Numbered from the stretch's first letter, positions 16,133-25,051 are shown. The stretch is DNA of 34,150 nt from Aphanocapsa sp. GSE-SYN-MK-11-07L (GCA_019359715.1 JAHHGS010000123.1:1-34150), one strand, 5' to 3'. Notes: generated from the letters alone by a model not told the origin. Program-made: numbers and translations.

Positions 16133-17482
16133 TTAACTTCGTCGCCGCCCATCTGGCATCACCGTGCCCCGTAAATCGACTTCACTCAGGTTTGCTGCCC
16201 CTAAATCGGCGGCCGTTAGGTTAGCGCGTGTCAAATCTGATCGAGACAAATTGGCTCCGGTCAAGTTGGCATCCCCTAAATCAGCCCCGCTGAGATTAAC
16301 CCCGCTCAGGTCAACTTTACTCAAACTCATGCCGCTAATAGTCGAACGATTAAGGCTGGCTCCACTCAGAGTGGCTCGACTCAAGTTAGCTTCACTTAAA
16401 GTTGAGCGACTCAGATTGGCTCCGGTTAGTTTAGCCCGACTCAGATTGGCTTCAATCAGATCAGCCCGGCTCAAATCAGCTTCGGTCAATTCTACTTCTC
16501 GCAAGTTAGCGCCGCTCAAATTAGCTCCTCTGAGGGTAACGCCGCTCAGGACTAGTCCGGCTAAGTTTGCTCCCCTTAAATCTGCTTGGCTCATGTCTGC
16601 CTTGTCCAAATTGGCACCACTCAGAATTGCCCCTCGCAAATTAGCACCTCGCAAATTCGTCCCCACGAGCTTCACCCTAGACAGGTTGGCTCCTGCCAGG
16701 TTGGCCCCAGTTAAGTCGGAACGACTAAGGTCAACATCCGTCAGGTTAGCCCCTGCCAAATTAGCCCCACTCAAGTCAACTTCGATTAGTTCTAGGTTAG
16801 TTAGGTCAGCATTAATCAATTGTGAACCGCTCAAATCGGCTTGATTTAAATTGGCTTGGCTCAGTTTGACCTCGCTAAAATCAACCCGGCTTAGATTGGC
16901 CGCACTCAGGTTGGTTCCATCCAAATTGGCCGACTTTAGGTTGGCTCCACTCAAGTTGGCTCCACTCAAATCGGCGGTGCTCAGATCAGCTTCCATTAAG
17001 TCAACGCGGCTCAGGTTGGCGGAGGTTAACTCAGTCCCGTGCAGATTGACTGCTCTTAAATCTGCGCCTTGCAAATTGATGCCGCTGAGGGCTAACCCGC
17101 GCAGGTCGGCTTTGACCAGATCAACCCGACTCAGGTCGGCTCCTTGTAAATTTGCCCCCCGCAGGATTGTCCCACTCAAGTCAGCTCGACTCAAATTAGC
17201 GCTGCTCAGATTTGCCCAGCTTAAGTCTGAGCAACTCAAATTGATCCCAATTAAGCTAGCCCCACTCAAGTCAATGTTGATCATGTTGGCGTTGACGAGT
17301 TCAGCCCCATTCAGCAGGGCTTGACTCAGCTTGGCCCCGCTCAAATTTGACCACTCTAGGTCAGCGCAAGATAGATTAATGCCCGTCAAATCAGCGCTGA
17401 TTAGCTCGGCATGACTGAGGTACGCCCGGTTAAAATCTCGTTCTCCTGCTGCGTAGCGCTTTATAAGCTCATGGGCATCCAT
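16133..17482 (-). CDS. Pentapeptide-repeat protein
   Basis: A 449-residue protein made almost entirely of A(D/N)LXX-type pentapeptide repeats from about residue 18 to 440, roughly 85 units or 21 coils of a right-handed quadrilateral beta-helix. The short N-terminal cap MDAHELIKRYAAGERDF is the one seen on many cyanobacterial members, and the C-terminus ends RGTVMPDGRRRS. There is no signal peptide, membrane segment or partner domain, so a cytosolic rod is expected. Function is unknown for this class; DNA-mimic activity as in MfpA/Qnr is possible but unsupported here. The low-complexity sequence keeps antisense frames open. Its neighbours give no functional clue. Confidence 0.95.
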   Translation of the reverse strand: MDAHELIKRYAAGERDFNRAYLSHAELISADLTGINLSCADLEWSNLSGAKLSQALLNGAELVNANMINIDLSGASLIGINLSCSDLSWANLSSANLSRADLSGTILRGANLQGADLSRVDLVKADLRGLALSGINLQGADLRAVNLHGTELTSANLSRVDLMEADLSTADLSGANLSGANLKSANLDGTNLSAANLSRVDFSEVKLSQANLNQADLSGSQLINADLTNLELIEVDLSGANLAGANLTDVDLSRSDLTGANLAGANLSRVKLVGTNLRGANLRGAILSGANLDKADMSQADLRGANLAGLVLSGVTLRGANLSGANLREVELTEADLSRADLIEANLSRAKLTGANLSRSTLSEANLSRATLSGASLNRSTISGMSLSKVDLSGVNLSGADLGDANLTGANLSRSDLTRANLTAADLGAANLSEVDLRGTVMPDGRRRS

Positions 17483-17632
17483 TGTGAATTACAGTCCCTG
17501 GTGTTAAGGCTGATTGCTCTTCCTTGCTCTACTATCGTGGTCATTTACGAATTAATTAATCAATGGACTTTGAGGGTTAGTTTCCACCTTAAAGTGATTA
17601 GATTTAGCTATAAATTAATAGACGATGACAAA

Positions 17633-17654
17633 GCGTGAATCAATTGATTCATGC
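17633..17654. promoter_or_regulatory. 22-base near-palindrome between argJ and the pentapeptide gene
   Basis: TGAATCAATTGATTCA (17636-17651) is a perfect 16-base palindrome, extended by GC/GC pairs across one G-T mismatch to 22 bases. It lies 61 bases downstream of the argJ stop and about 150 bases upstream of the pentapeptide-gene start, both genes being on the minus strand. It has no loop and no T-tract, so it looks more like a dimeric regulator site than a terminator. The regulator is unknown. Confidence 0.45.
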
Positions 17655-17714
17655 TATTGCCTTCAGCATTGATAACCGATTGAATTTAGGTAGGGTTTGA
17701 CATAGGCTATTTTG

Positions 17715-18944
17715 CTAGGTTGTGTACTCGGCATTGATCTTGACGTAGTCGTAGCTAAGGTCACATCCCCACGCTTTACCCGTGCCCGTACCACTACCAA
17801 TACTGACACTGATAGTTACAGTGTTCCCACTTGCGGCTTGGTTTTTCATATAGTCACTGGCCGCCGGGCGATCGAATTCTAGGGGCTGCCCGCCGGTCAT
17901 CATCAAGAAGTCTCCCAGCTTGATTTGGAGGTCTGTCTGGGTAAAGTGTGCGCCTGCCCGCCCCGCCGCAGCGGCAATCCGTCCCCAGTTGGGGTCACGC
18001 CCAAAAATGGCCGATTTGACCAGGGAAGAACCTGCTACGGTACGAGCGACTTGGCGAGCCGCTTTATTGTCAACCGCACCGCTGACCTGGACTTCAATCA
18101 GGCAGGTGGCCCCTTCGCCATCGCGGGCGATCGCCTTGGCTAGATAAATACACACCTCCGTTAGCATGGCTTCTAGCAAGTCGGCTTCTGGGCCAGGTTC
18201 AGTAATGGCTGGGGTGCGCGACTGCCCATTGGCCAGGGCCAGCAGGGTATCGTTGGTGCTGGTGTCGCCATCGACCGTAATTTGGTTAAAACTTTTGTCG
18301 GCGGCCCGACTCAGCATCTGCTGCCAAAGGTGAGGTGAAACTGCCGCGTCGCAGGTGACAAAGCTGAGCATTGTCGCCATGTTGGGGTGAATCATCCCCG
18401 ATCCTTTGGCAATGCCACCAATGCGGACGGGCCGATCGCCAATTTTGGCTTCTAGCGCGATCGATTTTGTGACTAGGTCTGTAGTGACGATCGCTTGGGC
18501 TGCCTGATCAGAGCCTGTATCTGAGAGACTGGCGACCAAAGCTGGCATCGCTGCGGCAATTTTAGGCAGCGGAATTTGCTGCCCAATCACACCGGTCGAG
18601 GCGACGAGAACAGCATCTGGAGAAATTCCTAACCCCTCTCCCACCAGCTTGGCCTGCTCTAACACTGTCGTCCAACCTTGGCTACCCGTGGCGGCATTAG
18701 CTTGCCCAGCGTTGCAGAGAATGGCTTGGGCGCTCGATTTTTCGTCTAAGCGCTGGCGACAATAATCAACGCAGGCGGCTCGGACTTGGCTGGTGGTAGA
18801 GACTCCGGCGGCGATCGCCTCCACATCAGAGACAATCAAGGCCAAATCTGGCAAGCCAGATCGCTTTAGCCCTGCCTTGATACCAGCGGCTCGATATCCC
18901 TTGGGAGCGGTGACGCCACCAGAAATTTCCTGCCAGTCAGTCAT
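17715..18944 (-). CDS. argJ: Glutamate N-acetyltransferase / amino-acid N-acetyltransferase
   Basis: A 409-residue enzyme that transfers the acetyl group from N-acetylornithine to glutamate, giving the cyclic arginine pathway. If bifunctional it also makes N-acetylglutamate from acetyl-CoA. ArgJ is made as a precursor that cleaves itself before a nucleophilic Thr: here KGSGMIHPNMATMLSF, with T191 as the new N-terminus of the beta chain. The oxyanion segment STGVIGQ is at 116-122, and the C-terminal FGRDPNWGRIAAAAGRAG and ISVSIGSGTGTGKAWGCDLSYDYVKINA blocks are complete. A strong AGGAGGA precedes the ATG. It is divergent from thiC and about 11 kb from argD. Whether it is mono- or bifunctional cannot be read from sequence. 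Confidence 0.96.
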   Translation of the reverse strand: MTDWQEISGGVTAPKGYRAAGIKAGLKRSGLPDLALIVSDVEAIAAGVSTTSQVRAACVDYCRQRLDEKSSAQAILCNAGQANAATGSQGWTTVLEQAKLVGEGLGISPDAVLVASTGVIGQQIPLPKIAAAMPALVASLSDTGSDQAAQAIVTTDLVTKSIALEAKIGDRPVRIGGIAKGSGMIHPNMATMLSFVTCDAAVSPHLWQQMLSRAADKSFNQITVDGDTSTNDTLLALANGQSRTPAITEPGPEADLLEAMLTEVCIYLAKAIARDGEGATCLIEVQVSGAVDNKAARQVARTVAGSSLVKSAIFGRDPNWGRIAAAAGRAGAHFTQTDLQIKLGDFLMMTGGQPLEFDRPAASDYMKNQAASGNTVTISVSIGSGTGTGKAWGCDLSYDYVKINAEYTT

Positions 18945-19141
18945 GTCTCCTCCTGATACGTTGCGGTAGTGGTATTAAATTTCAGAACGACCCGCGCCCT
19001 AGAATTGCCTCTGACCGAGAGATTATAGCAATTCTTAACCCAGTCCCCTAGCTCTCTGAGATTGAGGTGGTCGCAACCCTTAACTTTAAGAGATTCTGAT
19101 CTGCCTGCTCTCCCTTGAACCTGAATGCTAGGATCTATCTT

Positions 19142-19227
19142 TAACGCTAGGGGTGCCTGAATTGGTCAGGCTGAGATTAGACCCTTAGAACCTGAGTCCG
19201 GGTCATACCGGCGGAGGGAAGCTGTTA
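19142..19227 (+). promoter_or_regulatory. TPP riboswitch (THI element) upstream of thiC
   Basis: The conserved THI-box pieces appear in order: GGGGTGCC (19149-19156), CAGGCTGAGA (19167-19176), the ACCCTTAGAACCTGA segment (19181-19195), CCGGGTCAT and ACCGGCGGAGGGAA. A closing P1 helix can form between TAACGCT (19142-19148) and AGCTGTTA (19220-19227) with one bulge. The thiC Shine-Dalgarno GAGG begins only five bases after P1, and no terminator intervenes, so TPP binding probably hides the ribosome site (translational control). Confidence 0.95.
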
Positions 19228-19243
19228 CTCTGAGGAACTTAAT

Positions 19244-20617
19244 ATGCGGACTGAATGGGTTGCCAAGCGGCGTGGAGACAGCAATGTTTCCCAGATGTAC
19301 TATGCCCGTCAAGGCATGATTACAGAGGAAATGAGCTACGTTGCCCAGCGAGAGAATCTGCCAGCAGATTTAATTCGGGCAGAAGTGGCGCGGGGGCGGA
19401 TGATTATTCCGGCCAACATTAACCACACCAACTTAGAGCCAATGGCGATCGGGATTGCTTCTAAGTGCAAGGTCAATGCCAACATTGGTGCTTCTCCCAA
19501 CTCGTCTAACCTGCAGGAAGAAGTTGATAAGCTGCACCTGGCCGTCAAGTATGGCGCCGATACGGTGATGGATCTATCGACTGGCGGCGGTAATTTAGAT
19601 CAAATTCGGACGGCAATTATTCAGGCTTCGCCCGTCCCGATCGGCACCGTGCCGATTTACCAGGCCCTAGAGAGCGTGCATGGAGCGATCGAAAAGCTAA
19701 CTCCCGACGACTTTTTGCATATCATCGAAAAGCACGCTCAGCAAGGGGTGAGCTATCAAACGATTCATGCTGGAATTTTGATTGAGCATCTGCCGCTGGT
19801 TAGAAATCGGATTACCGGCATTGTTTCCCGTGGCGGCGGCATTTTGGCCCGCTGGATGCTGCATCATCACAAGCAAAACCCGCTCTACACGCATTTTCAA
19901 GACATTATCGAAATCTTTAAGCGCTACGATGTCTCGTTTAGTTTGGGCGATTCTTTGCGCCCTGGCTGCACCCACGATGCTTCTGATCCGGCCCAACTAG
20001 CGGAGCTAAAAACCCTGGGACAGTTGACCCGCCAAGCTTGGCAAGATGACATTCAGGTGATGGTGGAAGGACCTGGGCATGTGCCGATGGATCAGATTGA
20101 ATTCAACGTCCGCAAGCAGATGGAAGAGTGCTCAGAAGCGCCCTTCTATGTGCTGGGCCCATTGGTGACGGACATTGCGCCTGGCTATGATCACATTACT
20201 TCAGCGATCGGGGCTGCGATGGCCGGCTGGTATGGCACTGCCATGCTCTGTTACGTCACCCCGAAAGAGCACTTGGGCCTGCCGAATGCTGAAGATGTGC
20301 GGAATGGGCTGATCGCCTACAAAATTGCCGCCCATGCCGCCGATATTGCTCGGCACCGGCCGGGAGCGCGCGATCGCGATGACGAACTCTCACACGCTCG
20401 CTATAACTTCGACTGGAATCGTCAGTTTGAACTCTCGCTTGACCCTGAACGGGCCCGCGAGTACCACGACGAAACTCTACCGGCCGACATCTACAAAACC
20501 GCTGAATTTTGCTCAATGTGTGGGCCAAAGTTCTGCCCGATGCAAACCAAGGTTGACGCTGATGCCCTGACTGAATTGGAGAAATTTCTGGCCAAAGAGC
20601 CAGTTGCCCAAGCCTAG
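19244..20617 (+). CDS. thiC: Phosphomethylpyrimidine synthase
   Basis: A 457-residue radical SAM enzyme that rearranges aminoimidazole ribotide to hydroxymethylpyrimidine phosphate for thiamine synthesis. The C-terminal [4Fe-4S] motif is CSMCGPKFC (C423, C426, C431; CX2CX4C), the noncanonical radical SAM arrangement typical of ThiC. Other family blocks are [24 protein letters not shown] and [17 protein letters not shown]. The length and the opening [12 protein letters not shown] fit the cyanobacterial form, which lacks the N-terminal extension of E. coli ThiC. GAGG lies nine bases before the ATG, right behind a TPP riboswitch. A strong hairpin terminator follows. Confidence 0.98.
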   Translation: MRTEWVAKRRGDSNVSQMYYARQGMITEEMSYVAQRENLPADLIRAEVARGRMIIPANINHTNLEPMAIGIASKCKVNANIGASPNSSNLQEEVDKLHLAVKYGADTVMDLSTGGGNLDQIRTAIIQASPVPIGTVPIYQALESVHGAIEKLTPDDFLHIIEKHAQQGVSYQTIHAGILIEHLPLVRNRITGIVSRGGGILARWMLHHHKQNPLYTHFQDIIEIFKRYDVSFSLGDSLRPGCTHDASDPAQLAELKTLGQLTRQAWQDDIQVMVEGPGHVPMDQIEFNVRKQMEECSEAPFYVLGPLVTDIAPGYDHITSAIGAAMAGWYGTAMLCYVTPKEHLGLPNAEDVRNGLIAYKIAAHAADIARHRPGARDRDDELSHARYNFDWNRQFELSLDPERAREYHDETLPADIYKTAEFCSMCGPKFCPMQTKVDADALTELEKFLAKEPVAQA

Positions 20618-20634
20618 CTCAATTATTCCAATCC

Positions 20635-20682
20635 AAAGGGATTTCAAGCAGCATCGCTGCTTGAAATCCCTTTAATTTTTTT
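20635..20682. terminator. Intrinsic terminator of thiC
   Basis: A perfect 18-bp stem (20635-20652 with 20656-20673) with a 3-base loop is followed by AA and seven T (20676-20682). It starts 18 bases past the thiC stop. The T-tract touches the stop codon of the convergent pgsA gene, so the hairpin lies just downstream of pgsA too and can help end that transcript. Confidence 0.95.
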
Positions 20683-21226
20683 AATTTAATTCAGCCTGCG
20701 GCCAGAGATAAATCAAGCCAGAGATTAGGGTTAGGGCGATCGCCACTCCATAGATTGCCAGAACCCAAGGCTGCCAGGTCGGAGCTAGGGGCGCAATCAA
20801 GAGAGAAATCGCCAGAATTTGAGTCACGGTTTTAGCTTTTCCCCAAAGGTTTGCGCCTGTAATTTGGGTTTGGTTGACTCGCCAACCAGCGATCGCTAAT
20901 TCCCTAGCCAAAATCATAAATACGCTCCAGCCCGGAATTTGATCTAGCTCCACTAATGCCAGCAGGGGAGCCAGCACCAGCAGCTTATCCACCAGCGGGT
21001 CTAGAAATTTACCAAGGTCTGTCACCTGATTGAAGCGGCGGGCCCAATAGCCATCTAGCCAGTCTGTCAAAGCGGCAATCAAAAATATTCCCAGACATCC
21101 CCAGCGAACTTGCTCGGTCGGAGTTTCCTGTAAGCCGTAAAGCAAGATCGGTACCGCCAGGAGTCGAGATAGCGTAATCCAAGTTGCAAAAGTCACAGAA
21201 CTTAGCGACTCCACGAAATTCAACAA
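20681..21226 (-). CDS. pgsA: CDP-diacylglycerol-glycerol-3-phosphate 3-phosphatidyltransferase
   Basis: A 181-residue integral membrane enzyme that makes phosphatidylglycerol phosphate, the committed step to phosphatidylglycerol, a lipid needed by the photosystems. The CDP-alcohol phosphatidyltransferase signature DG-x2-AR-x8-G-x3-D-x3-D is intact: D58, G59, A62, R63, G72, D76, D80. About five hydrophobic segments are seen. The start is uncertain. TTG codons at 21226 and 21223, and GTG codons at 21214 and 21196, are all in frame without a clear ribosome site, and the GTG at 21196 would give the family-like opening MTFATWITLSRLL. It is convergent with thiC. Confidence 0.92.
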   Translation of the reverse strand: MLNFVESLSSVTFATWITLSRLLAVPILLYGLQETPTEQVRWGCLGIFLIAALTDWLDGYWARRFNQVTDLGKFLDPLVDKLLVLAPLLALVELDQIPGWSVFMILARELAIAGWRVNQTQITGANLWGKAKTVTQILAISLLIAPLAPTWQPWVLAIYGVAIALTLISGLIYLWPQAELN

Positions 21227-21752
21227 TTCAAGGCATTTGATGAGATTTTGTCTATTTCTATGCTAGCAAGATTTAGTATTTAGCTGAGCCTATGTTTATT
21301 CTTGTTTAACGAGCTGCTTGACGACTGTTGCTGATTCCAGTGCCTCCGCTTTGAGACTTAATCTATGGAAATACAGTTCAGCATAACTTTAAACTAATGC
21401 TTAACAGATCCTAAGCCCGAAAAGCGCCAATTTATTTACACAAATCTATGTATGAAAAGCAACTTTTCTAAGTGTGTGAAAAAGTCAACAATTGATAATC
21501 CAAACCTATATAAACATTAAGAATCTTCAAAGCAGAAATGATTGCCTTTTGACTCAATTAAGCTGATTCTAATAGAAGTAGCACCTGAGCAAAAATCAAG
21601 TATCGCAGCCCTCGTCACGTTTTTGGCAAGACTTTAAGGTTGCGATTGTAGAAAGCTAAAGTTTGGCTGTGGCTTGAGATTTTTAAAAGGCACTGAGTTA
21701 CATCACTGTTACATCACTCCAGGTTGGAATTACTTAAGAGGAAGCAAGATCT
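21227..21752. other. AT-rich rbcL upstream region (526 bases)
   Basis: There is no gene here. The region carries AT-rich promoter-like sequence, for example TATATAAA near 21507-21514 and TTGACT at 21549-21554 without a well-spaced partner. A dense TAA/TTA cluster at 21384-21404 could suit a LysR-type Rubisco regulator. A perfect 11-base tandem repeat is at 21697-21718. The rbcL ribosome site GAGG lies 11 bases before the ATG. Long leaders are usual for cyanobacterial rbcL, so the real start could be anywhere in this stretch. Confidence 0.5.
21697..21718 (+). repeat. Perfect 11-base tandem repeat upstream of rbcL
   Basis: GTTACATCACT occurs twice, head to tail and without mismatch, ending 34 bases before the rbcL ATG. 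GTTACA half-sites in direct repeat resemble the HLR1 element of the OmpR-type regulator RpaB, but the period here is 11 rather than the 10 of HLR1. A DNA site for an OmpR-family regulator or an RNA leader element are both possible. Confidence 0.8.
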
Positions 21753-23183
21753 ATGTCTTATGCGCAAACGAGAACCCAGGCTAAGGCTGGGTATAAAGCC
21801 GGGGTTCAAGACTACCGGCTCACTTACTACACCCCAGACTACACGCCCAAAGATACTGATGTTCTGGCAGCCTTTCGTGTAACTGCTCAGCCTGGCGTTC
21901 CGTTTGAAGAAGCTGGTGCTGCCGTGGCAGCCGAATCTTCAACTGGTACCTGGACAACCGTCTGGACTGACCTCCTGACCGACCTCGATCGCTACAAAGG
22001 TCGCTGCTACGATGTCGAACCCGTCCCTGGCGAAGAAAACCAGTTTATTGCCTACATTGCCTATCCGCTGGACTTGTTTGAAGAAGGCTCTGTCACCAAC
22101 CTGCTGACCTCTTTGGTCGGTAACGTGTTTGGGTTCAAGGCCCTGAAAGCGCTCCGGTTAGAAGACCTGCGGATTCCGGTTGCCTACCTGAAGACTTTCC
22201 AAGGCCCACCCCACGGGATTCAGGTTGAACGCGACAAAATCAACAAATACGGTCGGCCGCTGCTGGGCTGTACGATTAAGCCCAAGCTTGGTTTATCGGC
22301 CAAGAACTATGGTCGTGCCGTCTATGAATGTCTGCGCGGTGGTCTTGACTTTACCAAAGATGACGAAAACATCAACTCGCAGCCCTTCCAACGCTGGCGC
22401 GATCGCTTCCTGTTTGTGGCTGATGCCATCCATAAAGCGCAAGCTGAAAGTGGTGAAATCAAAGGTCACTACCTAAACGTGACGGCTGGCACCTGCGAAG
22501 AAATGATGAAACGGGCTGCCTTCGCCAAAGAACTCGACATGCCGATCATCATGCACGACTTCTTGACCGGTGGTTTTACGGCCAATACGAGCCTGGCTCA
22601 CTACTGCCGTGACAATGGTTTGCTGTTGCACATTCACCGCGCCATGCATGCTGTGATTGACCGTCAGAAGAACCACGGGATTCACTTCCGCGTTTTGGCC
22701 AAATGCTTGCGGATGTCTGGCGGCGACCACATCCACACCGGCACGGTTGTCGGCAAGCTGGAAGGGGAAAAAGGGATCACAATGGGCTTTGTTGACCTGC
22801 TGCGGGAAAACTACGTTGAGCAAGACCGCTCCCGTGGGATTTACTTCACCCAAGACTGGGCCTCAATGCCCGGTGTGATGGCGGTTGCTTCTGGTGGGAT
22901 TCACGTTTGGCACATGCCAGCCCTAGTGGAAATCTTTGGCGATGACTCCGTGCTGCAATTCGGTGGTGGCACCTTGGGCCACCCCTGGGGTAATGCGCCT
23001 GGTGCAACGGCTAACCGGGTGGCCCTGGAAGCCTGCGTCCAAGCTCGGAACGAAGGGCGTGACCTGATGCGGGAAGGTGGCGACATTATCCGGGAAGCTT
23101 GCCGCTGGAGTCCTGAGTTGGCGACTGCTTGCGAACTCTGGAAAGAAATCAAGTTCGAGTTTGAGGCAGTCGATACCATCTGA
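21753..23183 (+). CDS. rbcL: Ribulose-1,5-bisphosphate carboxylase/oxygenase large subunit, form IB
   Basis: A 476-residue catalytic subunit of Rubisco, which carboxylates RuBP in the Calvin cycle and is normally packed in carboxysomes. The N-terminal catalytic lysine is K176 (GCTIKPKLG). The carbamylated lysine is K202 in [12 protein letters not shown], with the metal-binding Asp and Glu next to it. Loop 6 is VGKLEGEK, and the C-terminal [20 protein letters not shown] is complete. The overall sequence is form IB, as in beta-cyanobacteria, rather than the IA form of marine alpha-cyanobacteria. It leads the rbcL-rbcX-rbcS operon, with 84 bases before rbcX. No carboxysome genes lie in the window. 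Confidence 0.99.
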   Translation: MSYAQTRTQAKAGYKAGVQDYRLTYYTPDYTPKDTDVLAAFRVTAQPGVPFEEAGAAVAAESSTGTWTTVWTDLLTDLDRYKGRCYDVEPVPGEENQFIAYIAYPLDLFEEGSVTNLLTSLVGNVFGFKALKALRLEDLRIPVAYLKTFQGPPHGIQVERDKINKYGRPLLGCTIKPKLGLSAKNYGRAVYECLRGGLDFTKDDENINSQPFQRWRDRFLFVADAIHKAQAESGEIKGHYLNVTAGTCEEMMKRAAFAKELDMPIIMHDFLTGGFTANTSLAHYCRDNGLLLHIHRAMHAVIDRQKNHGIHFRVLAKCLRMSGGDHIHTGTVVGKLEGEKGITMGFVDLLRENYVEQDRSRGIYFTQDWASMPGVMAVASGGIHVWHMPALVEIFGDDSVLQFGGGTLGHPWGNAPGATANRVALEACVQARNEGRDLMREGGDIIREACRWSPELATACELWKEIKFEFEAVDTI

Positions 23184-23267
23184 TCTGGGATACATCAAGC
23201 AGGATGAGGGATCGATCGGTTATTTTCCTTCTCTCATCCTCTATCCCTCGTCTGGCGGGAGTCGGCT

Positions 23268-23654
23268 ATGGATCTCAAGCAAATTGCTAAAGATACGACC
23301 AAAACGCTCATTAGCTACATGACTTATCAGGCAATGCGGGTTGTATTAGCTCAAATTGACGAAACTGAACCTAAGCGAGCCTACTGGCTGCATCAGTTCT
23401 CCGCCCGGCAAAGCATCCAAGATGGTGAAGCCTACCTGCAAGCCCTATTTAGGGAAGAGCCAAGGCTAGCCTTTCGGATTCTGACTGTTCGGGAAAGTAT
23501 TACCGAACAGGTGGCTGATTATCTGCCAGAGATGCTGCGGACTGGGATTCAAGCAGCCAATATTAAGCAGCGAACTCAGCAATTAGAGCGGATGACGCAG
23601 ATTGACCCGACTGCTTCTAGTACCCACCCAGAGCAAGAGCCTGAAAGTCCTTGA
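23268..23654 (+). CDS. rbcX: Rubisco assembly chaperone RbcX
   Basis: A 128-residue helical, homodimeric chaperone. It holds the flexible C-terminus of newly folded RbcL and promotes assembly of the L8 core before small subunits bind. The sequence MDLKQIAKDTTKTLISYMTYQAMRVV and the block LFREEPRLAFRILTVRESI are typical of RbcX-I. The last 20 residues are acidic and low-complexity and probably disordered. GGGAG lies upstream of the ATG, and the position between rbcL and rbcS is the standard one in many beta-cyanobacteria. Confidence 0.97.
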   Translation: MDLKQIAKDTTKTLISYMTYQAMRVVLAQIDETEPKRAYWLHQFSARQSIQDGEAYLQALFREEPRLAFRILTVRESITEQVADYLPEMLRTGIQAANIKQRTQQLERMTQIDPTASSTHPEQEPESP

Positions 23655-23702
23655 CCGTTAACTCCTAACTTCTCGTTCAACCCATTTTTACCGAGGATTC
23701 TC

Positions 23703-24059
23703 ATGAAGACCCTACCTAAAGAGCTGCATTACGAAACTTTTTCCTATTTGCCTCCGCTCACCGATGCTCAAATTGCGCGGCAGATTCAGTACACGATTGA
23801 CCAGGGCTATCATCCCTGTGTGGAATTCAACGAAAATTCTGACGCTGAAATCTACTACTGGACGATGTGGAAGCTGCCCCTGTTTAGCTGCAATAGCCCT
23901 CAAGAAGTACTGAACGAAGTTCAACAGTGCCGCTCTGAGTACCCTAACTGTTACATTCGCATTGTCGCTTTCGATAACATCAAGCAGTGCCAGGTAATGA
24001 GCTTTATTGTGCATAAGCCTGGAGCACCGAGTAGTAATGGTGGTGGATATCGCTACTAG
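23703..24059 (+). CDS. rbcS: Rubisco small subunit
   Basis: A 118-residue small subunit that caps the L8 core to give L8S8 holoenzyme. Family blocks are [37 protein letters not shown] and [22 protein letters not shown]. The C-terminus ([12 protein letters not shown]) is slightly longer than the minimal form. GAGG lies seven bases upstream of the ATG. It is the third gene of rbcLXS, 48 bases after rbcX, and is followed by a long hairpin. Confidence 0.98.
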   Translation: MKTLPKELHYETFSYLPPLTDAQIARQIQYTIDQGYHPCVEFNENSDAEIYYWTMWKLPLFSCNSPQEVLNEVQQCRSEYPNCYIRIVAFDNIKQCQVMSFIVHKPGAPSSNGGGYRY

Positions 24060-24088
24060 AGTTGCACTGATCGCGATTTGCGCTTAAT

Positions 24089-24121
24089 ACAGTAGGCTTT
24101 CGGTTTCCGAAAGCCTACTGT
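24089..24121. terminator. Hairpin at the end of the rbcLXS operon
   Basis: A perfect 15-bp stem (24089-24103 with 24107-24121) with a TTT loop begins 29 bases after the rbcS stop. The following bases TCTGATCTGG contain no U-tract. It may act as an mRNA stabiliser or as a terminator that needs other factors. Confidence 0.75.
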
Positions 24122-24316
24122 TCTGATCTGGCTAAACTGCTGCGTAAGTTGATAACGCTGGCTAGAGATTTGAAGGCAAAAGCGATCAAAATTCTGGCTT
24201 TAATGTCTGATATGCTGATTCAAGTCATTGGCTATATCAATCAATAGCTATGTTGTTGAGATAGCAAAAGAGCGTTACTCCAGTTGAATTAATCAAGCTT
24301 GGGGTGAGGATTAGGG

Positions 24317-25051
24317 ATGAGTCGAATGCATGGGTTGGTTGGGCGTCGTGATCTCTTGCGTTTGGTAGGAGTTGGAGGCATTGGATTGGCGGCCACTGCT
24401 GCTAGCAGTCTGCTTTGGACACCAGAACAGGCGGTTTCTCAACAACCATCACCTGTACCCACCAAACCTGAGCCTGTTTCTTCTGACGAAGCTTTGAAGC
24501 TCATTCTGGAAGGGAATCAGCGCTTTGTTGAAGATAGACGGCAAACCCCAAATCAATCTCGGCTGCGGTTACAAGAAACTGCTGTAGCCCAGTATCCATT
24601 TGCATCTATTTTAGGCTGTGCAGATTCCAGAGTGCCAGCAGAAATTGTTTTTGATCAGGGCTTGGGGGATTTGTTTGTTGTCCGGGTTGCAGGTAATGTT
24701 GCAAGCCAAACTGCGATCGGCAGCTTAGAATTTGCTTCGGCGGTTTTAGGTTCTCAACTGATTATGGTGTTAGGGCATAAGAAATGTGGGGCTGTATCTG
24801 CTGCCATTAAAGGTGATCCATTGCCCGGTAGAATTGGCATTTTTGTGGAAGAAATTAAGCCAGCCGTTGAGAAGGTAAAGTTTAAAACGGGCGACATCCA
24901 AGAAAATGCGGTGATTGCGAATGTCCAATATCAAGCTACTGCCTTAGCAGAACGCTCCACAATTCTGAGTGGTTTGATTAAGGAAGGAAAACTCAGAATT
25001 GTTGGCGGCACCTACGACCTCCAGACAGGTCAAGCGACGATTGTGACCTAA
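24317..25051 (+). CDS. Beta-carbonic anhydrase with Tat-type signal
   Basis: A 244-residue beta-class carbonic anhydrase (CO2 and bicarbonate interconversion). Zinc ligands are C101, H154 and C157 (GCADSRVP and GHKKCGAV), and the D103-R105 dyad is intact. The N-terminus reads GRRDLLRLVGVGGIGLAATAASS, a twin-arginine pair followed by a hydrophobic stretch, then a Pro/Gln-rich linker to about residue 55, so export to the periplasm or thylakoid lumen is expected. This resembles the EcaB type rather than the carboxysomal CcaA, which is longer and lacks a Tat signal. GAGG precedes the ATG. It lies 257 bases after rbcS on the same strand and probably has its own promoter. Confidence 0.93.
   Translation: MSRMHGLVGRRDLLRLVGVGGIGLAATAASSLLWTPEQAVSQQPSPVPTKPEPVSSDEALKLILEGNQRFVEDRRQTPNQSRLRLQETAVAQYPFASILGCADSRVPAEIVFDQGLGDLFVVRVAGNVASQTAIGSLEFASAVLGSQLIMVLGHKKCGAVSAAIKGDPLPGRIGIFVEEIKPAVEKVKFKTGDIQENAVIANVQYQATALAERSTILSGLIKEGKLRIVGGTYDLQTGQATIVT

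Noticed and set aside
16164-17324. Two long plus-strand frames (16164-16844 and 16851-17324)
   Set aside because: They lie antisense inside the pentapeptide-repeat gene and are Leu/Lys/Pro-rich mirrors of its periodic codons, without ribosome sites.
21475-21490. TGT-N10-ACA as an NtcA-type site upstream of rbcL
   Set aside because: Such a loose pattern is expected by chance in AT-rich DNA, and no spaced -10 was found.
24071-24247. Open plus-strand frame through the rbcS hairpin (reads AKLLRKLITLARDLKAKAIK)
   Set aside because: It has no ATG before its last third and no ribosome site, and it runs through a perfect hairpin; probably chance.
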